From positions 14,999,794 to 15,063,793 of the forward strand of contig JAEMBT020000009.1 in the NCBI GenBank assembly GCA_018873245.2: a stretch of DNA of 64,000 nt. The letters are read 5' to 3'. The notes below the pieces were generated by a model that saw nothing but the letters and a program-made list of their open reading frames with translations, made no database searches and was not told the origin of the DNA. The position numbers and the translations under genes are program-made. This stretch comes from Archegozetes longisetosus (Eukaryota > Arthropoda > Arachnida > Sarcoptiformes > Trhypochthoniidae). This document shows positions 48,328 through 59,704 of this stretch, in pieces. Within the stretch, counting starts at the first letter, position 1, and each line of letters opens with the position of its first letter.

Positions 48328-51300
48328 TATACTTTTCACTTATATGAGCCATTGCGTTGAAATCACAATCAAACCCATAGAAAGTGATTGATTTGGAAAA
48401 TCTATTTATAAAAATTCAGGCAAAGTATAAGAGAATAAGATAGAAAAGGAAACTGAATTCCTAGCGGGACAAAACGACTTAGGATCTCTAAAATGTCTTT
48501 TCCGATTACAGCTGAATCAGTTAATTAAGTCTCGAACAAATCGATAGTTTATCTCCAGTCAACTTGCATTAAATGCTTCATTAATTTTCTTATTGAGTAA
48601 CACTATTCAGACACAAAGTTGCAGCCCCTGTCAGTCCCAATTGTTGTTAGTCCCCCGTTCACGACTAGAAGTGCCCCGTAGAAATATTTTGAGTATAATC
48701 AAAAAATATTTTAACCGACTGTTAAAAACCTTTAACTTCTCCCTAAAATGCACTGTAGTTATGGCTTAGTATAAAACGGACAAAAAATAAAAGTATCCTT
48801 GATATATGAAGCTTGCATAAGATATTAGGTCCGATAAGATTTATTTCTAAATGTCAATTCATCACATAATCGGATCTGTCAAAAGCTTGAGTTCATAGTT
48901 CTTTTCTTCATTAGACTTTCTGACTTGGATTTAATGAATCTTTTGCTGATCGCGAAAATAATCTCAATTACTATTGAGTAAATAAAAATAGATTAAAGAA
49001 TTTTTTTCATTAAACTGTTTTCTGCCATAAATCGCTGTTAAATATTGACTATAAAATAAAGAAAGTCTCGATTTGACCTAAAATTGACTAAAATTGATTG
49101 CAAAGATATAAGAGAAATTGTTTTACGCTTTAAAATGAGAGTGAAAAACATTAAATTTATCTGCAGTTAATGATGAAATGACTGAAAATTGCGGAATTTC
49201 GATAAAATATTTCATCTGACTGATGTTGGAAATAATCAAGCTAAGCTGTATTATTCCGGAAATATAAAGCCAAATAGGATTTTCTGCCCATTTAGTGGAA
49301 GAAATTGCCATTGACGTTTGATAAGATTTTTCCACTCACTTTTGATCAAATTTTTGGTCAACTTTTTTGTCCCCAAATTTCTATCAACTCAAATGATCGC
49401 TCAAACAGAAAATAACTGTTTCGAAAAAACGAAAACAACTCTTTTCAATTAATCAAATATTAGATTTAATATTTTCTATTTTATATATTTTTCACATAAT
49501 TACGTTTCCAAAAGTCAGTTTAGCTAAATTTTAAGTTTTGCTTCAGTTGAGCCATCAATTATTAGGTAGTTATTAATGAAGTTGTCGTTTGTTACATAAG
49601 GCGTATAACTAGTTGTCGTTTTCAAGGATTTACGATCAAACCTAACCCCCCAGAAGCCCTGCATTCTCCGAAAGCACTACATAAACCCCCCGGAAGCCCT
49701 AAACTCTCCAAAAGCACTATGCAAACTATACTATAGATACAAACGAGTATTAAAACAACTGATTAGCCACTTGAATGAACAAAAGATAGCAATTAGTGTA
49801 GTTATTTGTTATGGGTTTAGTACTAGTAGATTATTGTTTAACATTAATTTATAGTTTATTAACTCAAATATTACATGTATTTCAAATAAATGTAATCTAT
49901 GTGTTAATAAAAATAATGAAATTGTTAATTATATTATTAGATGCTTTTATAAATTTAGATAATAATTGAAATTTTTTGTTTTAACAAGATCACATAAAAA
50001 GAAGTGAAAGCTCAAACTTGCCTCCTATGCATAAAATGATTATTTAATTAAGACTCTGAACAATCTTATTTAAGATAAGAACTTTGAGAAATAGCTCCCG
50101 CCTAACAAACATAAAAAGCTTGAATTTTCTACCGGAAAATATATTATAACTTAATTAATTTTTCAAATTTTCGTTTTTCAGATCAAATAAATTTTCAAAT
50201 TTCATAAATTAAGCACAGATTGTATCTAAACATTTGGCTATTCGCAAATGATAATAAAAATTGATGATCTAATTTAATTTAAATAAGATGCTTGTTTATG
50301 AATCAATATTATATTAGATATGATAATTTACCTAGATATTAACATAATTTACATGCAAACCTTGACATATTGACATTTTTCTTATTAATATTAATTTAAT
50401 TTAATAGCAATTCCTTTAAGTAAGTAGCTAGTTTACTGAACTGAACTTTCCAGATGAAATTAAACAGCTGTTAACTAACCTTTCTACTTGATCGATATTT
50501 CTTCTTAATTGAACTCATTTTTCGAATCAATATTGAGTTTGGTGACTTTCTATTTAATTGTTTGCAAGAACTTATTTATAAACTTATCAATGCATCTCAG
50601 TAATGAAATGCAAATTTACTTTTTTTGTAAATCTATAGATGAATAGAAAGTTAGTTCTTCTAGTACTTTTAGTAGACTTGTTTTCAATTTAGTCTTCTAT
50701 ACAATAATTTTATTATTAAGCTATATAGTAATACAATTTTCTAGTAAGTTTAGACAACTCTGACATTTTAATAGTCATCTACTCTATTTTAGGTGAATTT
50801 CAATTTTTTCTTCAAATCAATACGAATATTGAGTGAAAACAAGTTAGAAAAGACGAGAAGTTATTGACTTCTAGAAAAATAATATTACATGACAACATAA
50901 TAAACTATATTATCTATTATGAAGTATTCTTTTATATTTTGACATGCTATTATATATCTAACTGAATAGATTCACTATTTATTGTGTTTATCATTAATTT
51001 AAGTATATATCTCATATTACGTTAACTAACTAATTAACTATTATATAAATATTAGTCTCATATTTACGGAAATACTGATTTCAAATTATTATAATATTTA
51101 GCAAATATCACAATAGGTGCAAACAACAAATAATAACACTGATAAAATTATGTAATAATAATAAGTTAGCAAAAGAAGTATTGTCAAGCTCAAATTTGAA
51201 GCTTGCACACATGTCCATCAAACATCACGACAGGAATCTATTAGCTAGATACCCTTAAAAGACCCTTAAGATGCTTAATAAACTAACTTGGGTAGAAGCC

Positions 51301-52110
51301 TGTTTATTGTAATCTAACTTAATCTAATATTTTAATTTGTTTGAGAAAACTGAGATATATAGGAAACATATACGCATTCTTACTATCGCTATAAATTAGT
51401 TTGACTCCAAAAAGCTCTCATATTAGCATGTCTTTCGCTATAAACAACTTCTAATAAGTTAGATAAATACCATTGAAATTAGATATTTGTCATAATAAAT
51501 TAAATTCATATGAATTAACAAATATCTAAATTCCATAATCAAATTTTCTTTCATATAATTTTTAATGCATTTTCAAAATACTTCAAAATATTTTTGAATT
51601 AAATTCTAGCATGAAGCTATTTCAAAAATACATAACTATACCATTTAGTAATTTAAATAGGTTTCAAAGTTTCCATAAAATCATTTTCATGTATGCCTAG
51701 AAGTTGGAGTCGGAAAAGTATATTAGAGTAGCTTAAAGTGATTTTCAATCATTTGAACCGCTTATGTTACAACCGGATGTATTGAAAAGTGTCTCAATCA
51801 TTCTCAAAGCATTTAGCTATCGTTAATTCAACTTGACACCTATCCAATCATCAATTTTCAGTTTTAACTATATTGTGCTTCAAACTAGATAGTTATTTTG
51901 GTTATATTTTTTCAGATTGAGGTTTTGAGATTTTTGTTTAAAGACTTTGAGTTTAATAATTTTTTTTTTTGAAAAGCTGTTACTTTTATCGATTGAGCAA
52001 AAGTGCTATTGAATTAGAAAAACACACAATTGATGAAATTTCAGTTAGAAAAGATAGATAACAGTAATAAGAACATTGCGCAATATCCAGTACTTGTGTT
52101 AAGTTTCAAT
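48328..52110. other. Non-coding stretch upstream of the receptor gene
   Basis: No protein gene is seen. A less AT-rich patch near 48610-48685 and the tandem G-rich units at 49643-49723 stand out. Noncoding 5' exons of the receptor could lie here but cannot be placed. Confidence 0.45.
49643..49723 (-). repeat. G-rich dispersed repeat, two tandem units of about 40 bp
   Basis: AACCCCCCAGAAGCCCTGCA then TTCTCCGAAAGCACTACATA, followed at once by a second close copy beginning AACCCCCCGGAAGCCC. It is inverted relative to 44819-44858. Confidence 0.8.
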
Positions 52111-52197
52111 TACACAATAACCTGTTTGTAGTGAACGAGTCTGTGCAGCCAAAAGCGTTCACTATAAGCGTGTTCATTATAAACAGGTTAAAGTGTA
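52111..52197. mobile_element. Pogo-like MITE, 87 bp, in the receptor 5' region
   Basis: Inverted ends TACACAATAACCTGTTTGTA (left) and the complement of TACACTTTAACCTGTTTATA (right) continue into AGTGAAC/AATGAAC, so each arm is about 26 bp in an 87-bp element. TA lies at both borders. Confidence 0.8.
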
Positions 52198-52270
52198 CTA
52201 CATTTGTGATTACATAATAGTTAATTGAAATTTGTGACTTTATCTGTTATATTACAGAAATAACTTCATA

Positions 52271-52312
52271 ATGAAATACGGATGTGAGAAGTTACGGATG
52301 GATAAGAATTAA
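52271..52312 (+). promoter_or_regulatory. In-frame upstream ORF of the receptor mRNA
   Basis: ATG at 52271 opens a 13-residue frame (MKYGCEKLRMDKN) that ends at TAA 52310-52312. The frame is the same as that of the receptor, whose ATG follows 9 nt later. This stop is what fixes the receptor start at 52322. A splice-acceptor-like ATATTACAG ends at 52257, so both ATGs could lie in one exon after a noncoding first exon. Such a uORF usually lowers translation of the main frame; that is inference. Confidence 0.5.
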
Positions 52313-52321
52313 AACCTTATT

Positions 52322-55300
52322 ATGACTACATTAATACGATTGAATAATTTGACAATTAATTTGGAAGATTCTCTACCATACGAGAACATATCAATAAATT
52401 TACTATCAATAGATGAGAGCCAAAATTTCACATACGAAACAATTGAATATTTAAATAGGACAGATGTAATAAGAGATGAGAAGTCAGCTAAGAGAAGTTT
52501 GGCGGAAATATTAATCGTTTCTATAGCACTTGGATGTCTAATATTAGCTACTATTATAGGCAATATATTTGTAATATCAGCTATAATACTCGAGAAAAAT
52601 TTGAAATCTGTTGGCAATTATTTAGTGCTTTCACTAGCAGTCACTGATTTACTTGTGGCTTGTCTTGTAATGCCTATCGGAGCAGTTTATGAAATAACTC
52701 AACAATGGACTCTTGGCTCTGAATTATGTCAATTATGGACTTGTACTGATGTGCTCTGTTGCACTGCTAGGTATTAAAAGTCTTATCCTATTATTTATTT
52801 TATATATATTGCCATATTAACTATCAGTTTCATCATTATTTTCTTATCCTCTTCTTTGTTGGAAAATCTTATTTCATGTCAAGTAATAAATTTAGTCTTA
52901 GATTGATATTAATTATGAAAGAGCAGAAAATCAATTTGCTTATAAAGTACATGTTGAGCCAATGCTTGGTTATGTCAAGATTAATATCGAGGAAGATTGT
53001 CAAAATCTAGCTATCCCATTTGCTAAATATTCAATTTCAATGCTTTGACACATCAATTTGAGATTATCTCCAAAAAAGTAATTCTTGTAATTTTAGCTTT
53101 TCAACTGATTAGAATATATAGTCTCGTGATTATACAGTAATTTTCAAATTAGTTTTTCGTAGTGTAAATTAATTTTAATTAAAAACGCAAAACTATTAGA
53201 TCAACAAACATAAAATCTGGCTCAATTTTAAATCTAAAATAGCATCCATTTAATGATAAGTTAATTGATAGGAAAAGTTTAAATGAACTCTCATTATGCT
53301 TATTAAAGTGTCTTTGTTAATTATCTCTCAAGTCATTATTCAATAAAGAGTTAATCGATAAAGTTACTGATAAATGAGTCATTACCATAATTAGTTTAGA
53401 ATATCTGTCAGCCTGATAATTAACTGAAAATGTATTAATCGAAAATGTATTAATCGAAAAATGTATTAATCGAAAATGTATTAATCGAAAAATGTATTAA
53501 TCGAAAATTGTCTTAATCGAAAAATGTATCAATCGAAAATTGTCTTAATCGAAAATGTATCAATCGAAAATTGTCTTAATCGAAAAATATCTTAATCCAT
53601 AAATAGTATACTTCATTTACTGGCGATAGCATGCGATCGATTCTGGGCCGTAACAAACGTCGATTATGTGCATCAAAGAAACGCCAGACATATCGGAGGA
53701 ATGATACTAACCGTTTGGATCATTTCTGCAATCATATCATTAGCACCAATACTAGGCTGGAGAGACGATGACTTTATCCGCAGAATAGAAGAAGAAAAGA
53801 AATGTCTTGTATCACAAGATATGTCATATCAGATCTTTGCCACTCTATTCTCTTTTTATGGCCCGTCAGCACTTGTGCTAATACTTTACTATAGAATCTA
53901 TTTAGTGGCCAAAAAACGGATTCGACGCAAGGCGTCCAGTGGTGTCAATAAAAAGGAGCGTCGACCCAATTCATGTCCTCCAGCAGTCAATACATTCAGT
54001 TCATCAACAGAAATGACGACAATGACCTGTAATATTTCATCGAGTAATGCTAGTTCTGAAAATGGAAGTGCTAACTCCTACCAAATGCTCGTTTCCACCA
54101 ATTCAAGACATCTGCTTTTGCCGCCACAGCCCTATCCCCCGACCAACTCGACCCCTATTGTACCAGATTTCATATCTGGTGCCTCGACTTCTGACTATTT
54201 AGAAGTGTTAGATGTGCCATCGATTGAGTTTCAGAGAGATAGTAACAGTTCAAATTCCAATAATGTTTCATTTGATTCTACCAATGGCACTACAATTCAA
54301 ATCAATGGAGATTCAAATCATGTGAACAAATCTAGATCGCAAGCTTTGAAGAGATTGAAGTTTAGGAGGAAAACTGCTAGTGAAAGAGAAGTTGAGAATA
54401 AGAGGGAGAGGAAAGCTGCTAAAACTTTAGCTATAATTACAGGTATGCATCTGTTTAGTTGTTGTGAATGTTCTTTGTTTTCTATTATTTAGTTTTCATA
54501 TTCATTTTTATTAATCTAATAATTATGTCTCCGTTTTGTCAAACGGTCAGGCAGTGAAAGAATCAGATTATCAGTTGTATTAATAAATTGATAATAAGTT
54601 TCGATAGACAGAAGCAGTATTAGACTCGTTGTGATCAGATGTCTAATTGTTTGGATTTAGTGTTTACTTTGATAGACATATTGTCCATATAGTAGAAACA
54701 TAAATGACATATCGTTTGACTCATCTGAACAATTCGAGCCGAACGAAACCCTACTCAATATAGTAAGAAATTATCTAGAAAATTCAACTTCATGTCCTAG
54801 TTGATTTATTCTTTGGGTTGCCATCACAATATAACTAACTAAAACCTAAAAGATGATTTGTCACTTTGAGCTACCAATTAATGGTAATATGATGGACATA
54901 TGAAGATTAAGTCGGAATTAGAGCTCTTAAGTTGAATTTTGGAGATGGAATGTAATCGCATAAAGAATTGTGTGATTATACAAATTCTCGTAAAGAATTA
55001 TATGATTATACAAATTCTCGTAAAGATTAAGCTTAAACCAAATAAAAGATTATCTATTCGTAATGTGATACATATATTTAATGTACATATTCCATAATTC
55101 ATATCAAGGTCTATGTGACATAAATGTCAGGGTCTGATTGGATAACCTTCTATTGTATAGTTAAAAGATTTTTAGATGTGATCAGTTGGAATCCGTTGTA
55201 ATTCACGCTAACTCTCCAATACTGAAACATTTGACCTTTGACCTTTTAATACATTGATAAGACGACAAGTAATGTGACAGGGAATGATAAAAAGCTTAGG

Positions 55301-55701
55301 AAAAATAAATCTAATACATAAGAATGATGAATTAATCTTTAAATAAATTTGTTTTTCTATCTTAGGCATCTTCATAGTGTGTTGGTTACCATTTTTTCTG
55401 GTCGCTCTCATTATGTCTATCTGTGCTCATTGTCAAATTAATTCTCACCTTTTCAGCTTTTGCCTCTGGTTGGGTTGGGCTAATTCATCAGTCAATCCTT
55501 TTTTATATACTATTTTTAGGTATGACTTCACCTAACATTAGATTAATTATATTACTATATCAAAGATTAGGTAAATTATATGACCATATCAGACATTAGT
55601 TAATTATATCACCTTATCTTATATTGTTTTCTTTTAGCCCTGACTTTCGAAGTGCCTTCAGAAAAATGATTTTTGGGAGAAAACTCAGAACAAAGAGATA
55701 G
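52322..55701 (+). CDS. Biogenic-amine GPCR, 5-HT1-type serotonin receptor, 4 exons, 500 aa
   Basis: Coding exons are 52322-52770, 53607-54442, 55366-55519 and 55638-55701. All introns are GT..AG and the phases join exactly. Sequons lie at N9, N22, N35 and N45. TM1 has N81, TM2 LAVTD (D109), TM3 C136 and the amine-binding Asp D143 in CTDVLCCTASILHL. Further on are W187, ECL2 C216, P236, CWLPFF (434-439) and NPFLY (472-476). ECL2 to TM5 (KKCLVSQDMSYQIFATLFSF) and the VTNVDYVHQR stretch read like invertebrate 5-HT1 receptors. A228 at 5.42, where octopamine and tyramine receptors carry Ser, also favours serotonin. The third loop is long (about 165 residues, Ser/Asn-rich) and the tail short, as in Gi-coupled 5-HT1 types. 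Unusual: the DRY motif reads DRF (160-162). ATG 52322 is the first in frame after a TAA. The subtype label is inference; a functional GPCR is nearly certain. Confidence 0.93.
53426..53597. repeat. Minisatellite at the 3' end of receptor intron 1
   Basis: Eleven tandem units of about 15-16 bp, consensus ATGTATTAATCGAAAA with a TTGTCTTAATCGAAAA variant that alternates in the second half. The array ends only 9 bp before the acceptor AG (53605-53606). Each unit carries TTAAT or TCAAT, which fits the loose branch-point pattern YTNAY. The usual pyrimidine tract is missing. Confidence 0.9.
54961..55020. repeat. Tandem duplication, 2 x 30 bp, in receptor intron 2
   Basis: Two near-identical units starting TAAAGAATTGTGTGATTATA and ending CAAATTCTCG. 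Confidence 0.85.
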
Positions 55702-55769
55702 TCTCAACAAGATCTAATTTCTTATTTTATTCGCTCTTTTACATTTGATTTCATCTTTGAGTATTAGTA

Positions 55770-55838
55770 CAGTAATACCTCGATATAGTCTACCTCTGTA
55801 TAGTGAATCTTCTATATAGTGAACGCACATTTTCGGTT

Positions 55839-55882
<44 letters not shown>

Positions 55883-55965
55883 ACTAATAATTGTTTATGG
55901 TAAAGCCTCGTTATAGTGAATGGTAATTGTTGATCCCAACAATTTACTATATCGATGTATTACTG
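55770..55965. mobile_element. Pogo/Tigger-like MITE just after the receptor stop codon
   Basis: TA, then CAGTAATACCTCGATATAGT; right end ACTATATCGATGTATTACTG, then TA: near-perfect 20-bp inverted ends. Extra internal copies of CCTCGTTATAGTGAA and a CA microsatellite (55842-55879) lie inside. It begins 69 bp after the stop, so the receptor 3' UTR may run through it. Confidence 0.9.
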
Positions 55966-55979
55966 TACTACATATATTA

Positions 55980-58900
55980 ACCAGAATTAAACTGAATTGT
56001 ATATAGATCGAAGTGATGAGTAAATCGATTGAATATTTTAGTATTTGTATTGTATAATACGTTTTTAATTAATTATTTATAATATTTTGTGGCCAAATAA
56101 CTGTATTATTGATTGTGAAAGTCTTATAATCCTGTGATGGTACGCCACCTTTCATTATGTATAATCTATCATAAGATCATAAGATAATCTGTTAGAAAAT
56201 TGTAAATATTTTATATATATCTTATATTTCTTTATTAACTAATAAACTAAATTAATTAAATTATCGATTTTATTTTATTTGTGTTTATTTTCTATTTATG
56301 GTAATTTGAAAATTCTCATTTCTAGAGTATTAAAAAGTATGCTCTTATTCATAAATTATGTGTGTCATATCAGAATATTTGGTTGTCTCTTGCACATATT
56401 GCAGTAATAAACTGTAGTAAAAAATAATCTAAGGAATAATCCACAAAAATTATTAATTAATGATGTGTTGAGATGGTAATAAGCTTTAAAGGCATTGATA
56501 TAAATTTTAACATTTGACGCATAATTCATAAATAAATGCATAATTTTCAATGAATGAGTCATTTCATACTTAAAGCGTACTTTTAAACTCTACATTCATA
56601 CATACTAACAAAGAGAAGCATTATATAATTTACAAACTAATCATTTATATAAGCGTATATAAGCATTTACTCCATAAACTTCTTAAATCTTCAGTTATTT
56701 TAGCTTAATCAGATTTAGATTTACAAATAAAATTAATCTCTTATTTTAGTAATGCAGTCAAATCTCATCTTTGTGCTCCATTTTTGCTTACCACGTTCAT
56801 ATTGGATTATTTATTTACTTTCAGTTTAACCATTCACTCTATTCGCTCAATTGTTCACTAGAACTATCTTCTTATAAAAATATTTTGAAGCTTGAGAGCA
56901 TTCGCTTTCAAAAGAGAACTTTTACTAAGATTAATGAATTCAATATTTATATACAAACGTGTCTGAATTTTGCTGACTATTATATTCTATTTTATAGATC
57001 AACAGTGATGTTAATTCCCCTCTCCATTTTTACCAAATAAAATCGTTTCTGAGTTATATGACAATCAAAAACGAGAATTATGATTAAAAAGTCCATTTTA
57101 TCGAAAATCCTATTGCAGTAAATAACTCATAAGTGAATCTTTTCTCCCAAAAATTGCTCAAATTTAAGCTCTTTAAAGGATAAAAAATGATTTTGAGTGG
57201 ATTTAACCTATTTATAAGAATAATAAACTCATAATCAATAGTATTTTCGACAATAAAACAAGAATAACCTTAAATAAGTAGCTTTAATGCCAGAACCCAA
57301 ATAAGATTTCAATTGTTATTCTGTTATTCTGTTATTCTTTTGGTAGAAATTCAGTTAAAAATTTAGAGAATTTAGAAAAAATGTATTTAAAGCTTAATTA
57401 TTAAACTGTTATCTTCAGATATAAAAGTGTTGAACTCAAAAATATATCATTATATATAGTGATGCATTTCATTATAAATCTCTATGGGCTTACACAAGAA
57501 ACTAAAGTATGCATTTTCACTAAACTTCAAAGCCTCTAAACACTCCTTTCTCTTCAAATCAGACTATTTTTGGAAATAAATACTTACAAATATAAAGTCT
57601 GATCCTCTCCAAAAACGAATACAAATCTTGAAGTTTATAAATATTAGATATCAAACATTTTATACATTGAAATGACTGAAAGAGAAGACATTGAAGTGGA
57701 GGCATATGAAAGAAAATATACAATACTATAAGGATTTGAGAGATTTTTCAACAGAGAATCTATTGTTACATTACTATTCTTGAAAGAAGATTAAATAAAA
57801 AGAAAAAGTCAAGCATAGCCATAGAGGAATTTTCACAAATTTCATCTGACATAGCTAAAGGTTAGAAAGCAGTATATTGACTAGATTCTTGTATCTTATT
57901 TCTAACTTTCAATATTCTACTATTTTATTTCTTCAAACATTCTTCTATAATTGTTTTGAAGGTTTGATTTGTAAAGAAACTTTTCAAATCTATTGGAATC
58001 TCAATAAATGAACTATATTTCTGACAAGATGATAGTGAGCACTAAACATTTGTAGAGATCTAATAGTTTAATCACAGTCATAAGTTTGTTGAGTACTATT
58101 TTCAAATGTATATACTTTCAAGTATAACTCGTCAAATATATTGATTTTAGTAAACTCTAAAATTTGGTCACCTATTAGTTAACGATTGAGTAGCTATATG
58201 AATAAATTTGAAACTTTGACAATTAATATATAATATATTTGATATACAGTTAAGTAATTGGATCTGTTCTACAAGAAAAATGACTTAATCAGCATGTTAC
58301 CTAAATATCTAAATATAGTAACACTACAAAGAATAAGTGAAAGATTTGCTTTATTAAAACTAAAGATAAACTAAGTCAGTTATGAGACAATTACGTGCCA
58401 TTGTTATTTGATACTAAGTGTTATATATGTAGTAATTCGTGTTATATCTACTATTTATAACTTAGTCTGTTGTGAATATTTAGTTACTTTAAGCATCATT
58501 ATACTAATCAGATTTGTAATAACTATACGATATGTATATTAATTCTAGTATCTATGCAACTTTATGAGAATTTAATTTGAACTAACCCTCTTCTCTAAGA
58601 TTAGTAAGTATAGCTTTAGGTTTGATTAGATAACTATTCAAAATTGTCTACGTAATTTCCAGTTGATTAGATATGGAACTAGAGAGTGTTACACAATTTG
58701 TATATCTTCTTAACATATTGCTATCTAATGTTGTCTATAGCATTGTCTGTATCTTCTAACAAATAATTGATTCATTACAATATTAAGTAAGATTTCACTA
58801 GAAACAATTATTTGAGATAAACACTAAACTAGTGCAAATAATTTAATATTTTGTCAATTTAATACTGTATCTTAAACTCTAGAAATGTTATATCATATCT

Positions 58901-59368
58901 AAAAATTGGATACTGTCTAGTTACTAATATGTATTTGATTTTGAATATAAGATTTAAAGATTCAGATATTGTCACAATGCGACCTTTACTATCTGAAACC
59001 TTAACACAACCTGTTGCTATCTCAACTTCTCCATGATGGGCATCAATTTGATTTGTAATTTACTTCGACTACTACATTGTATATTCTACAAGTTTCTCAA
59101 TATTTCCTGCATTATGATCTGTTGAAAGCATGCCTGAATAAGATTATCACTTCTGGTTGCTATCAAAAACTAAGGTTTTAAGTGTATATCCTCCCACTCA
59201 CACTATATATATTAGTTTACTACTCGGAAATCGTGATATTCGAGAAGAATTACTTATTATTTGAAGGGATAATAGAATCGATCTTTCTATAGATTGAAGG
59301 CTTCAATAAAATAAAATACAAATGCTAGTATCAAGCAAAATTTGTTTACGACTAAAATTAGTTTTAAT
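55980..59368. other. Non-coding stretch downstream of the receptor
   Basis: AATAAACTAAATTAATTAAA near 56239 could supply a polyadenylation signal for the receptor, but this is only one of several AATAAA-like sequences. It also holds a triple TGTTATTC repeat near 57315 and a dispersed-repeat copy at 59143-59186. No gene is seen. Confidence 0.4.
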
Positions 59369-59381
59369 AGATTTTATATCT

Positions 59382-59648
59382 CACTTAGGGGTCACTTAGG
59401 TGTAGTGGTCAGCGAGTCGAATTTTGGGGCGGAGACCTAGGTTCGAACCTCGTAGTCGCTATACTTCCATGACGGCGACATGCTGACTCCATGTCTTCGG
59501 TTATAACCACCTTTGGCCCGACGTACATGCCTCGCCTGACCGCCTTGAAAAGCTCACTCTGTAAATGGGGCTCGAGTGAGTCTGCCGAAGGGGAGTTGGG
59601 CCAGCGTTAGTCTCCCGAAAGAGAGGGAAACGCACGAAAATGAAATGA
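59382..59648 (+). mobile_element. tRNA-derived SINE with 13-bp target duplication
   Basis: A 267-bp block, clearly richer in G+C than its surroundings, is flanked by identical 13-bp copies AGATTTTATATCT (59369-59381 and 59649-59661). Near its start it has RNA polymerase III promoter boxes: A box TAGTGGTCAGCG at 59403-59414 and B box GGTTCGAACCT at 59440-59450, spaced as in a tRNA. A non-tRNA body follows and the 3' end is A-rich (GAAAATGAAATGA). SINEs are transcribed by Pol III and moved by a partner LINE; none is in the window. The intact target duplication suggests a fairly recent insertion. Confidence 0.9.
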
Positions 59649-59704
59649 AGATTTTATATCTAGTTTATTATAAGTTTCGTATTTGAGATTTCATTTTGAA
59701 ACTA

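Noticed and set aside
52309..52617. 102-codon minus-strand frame over receptor exon 1
   Set aside because: It lies antisense to the clear receptor coding sequence and has no motifs; it is a shadow of the real frame.
52771..52777. Receptor frame reading on into TAA after the first exon (151 codons)
   Set aside because: GTATTA at 52771 is a donor. The next exon restores the CTASILHL motif and the frame, so the apparent C-terminus is intronic.
54443..54492. Extension of receptor exon 2 beyond 54442
   Set aside because: GTATGC is a good donor, and exon 3 supplies the expected TM6 motif CWLPFF directly after TLAIITG.
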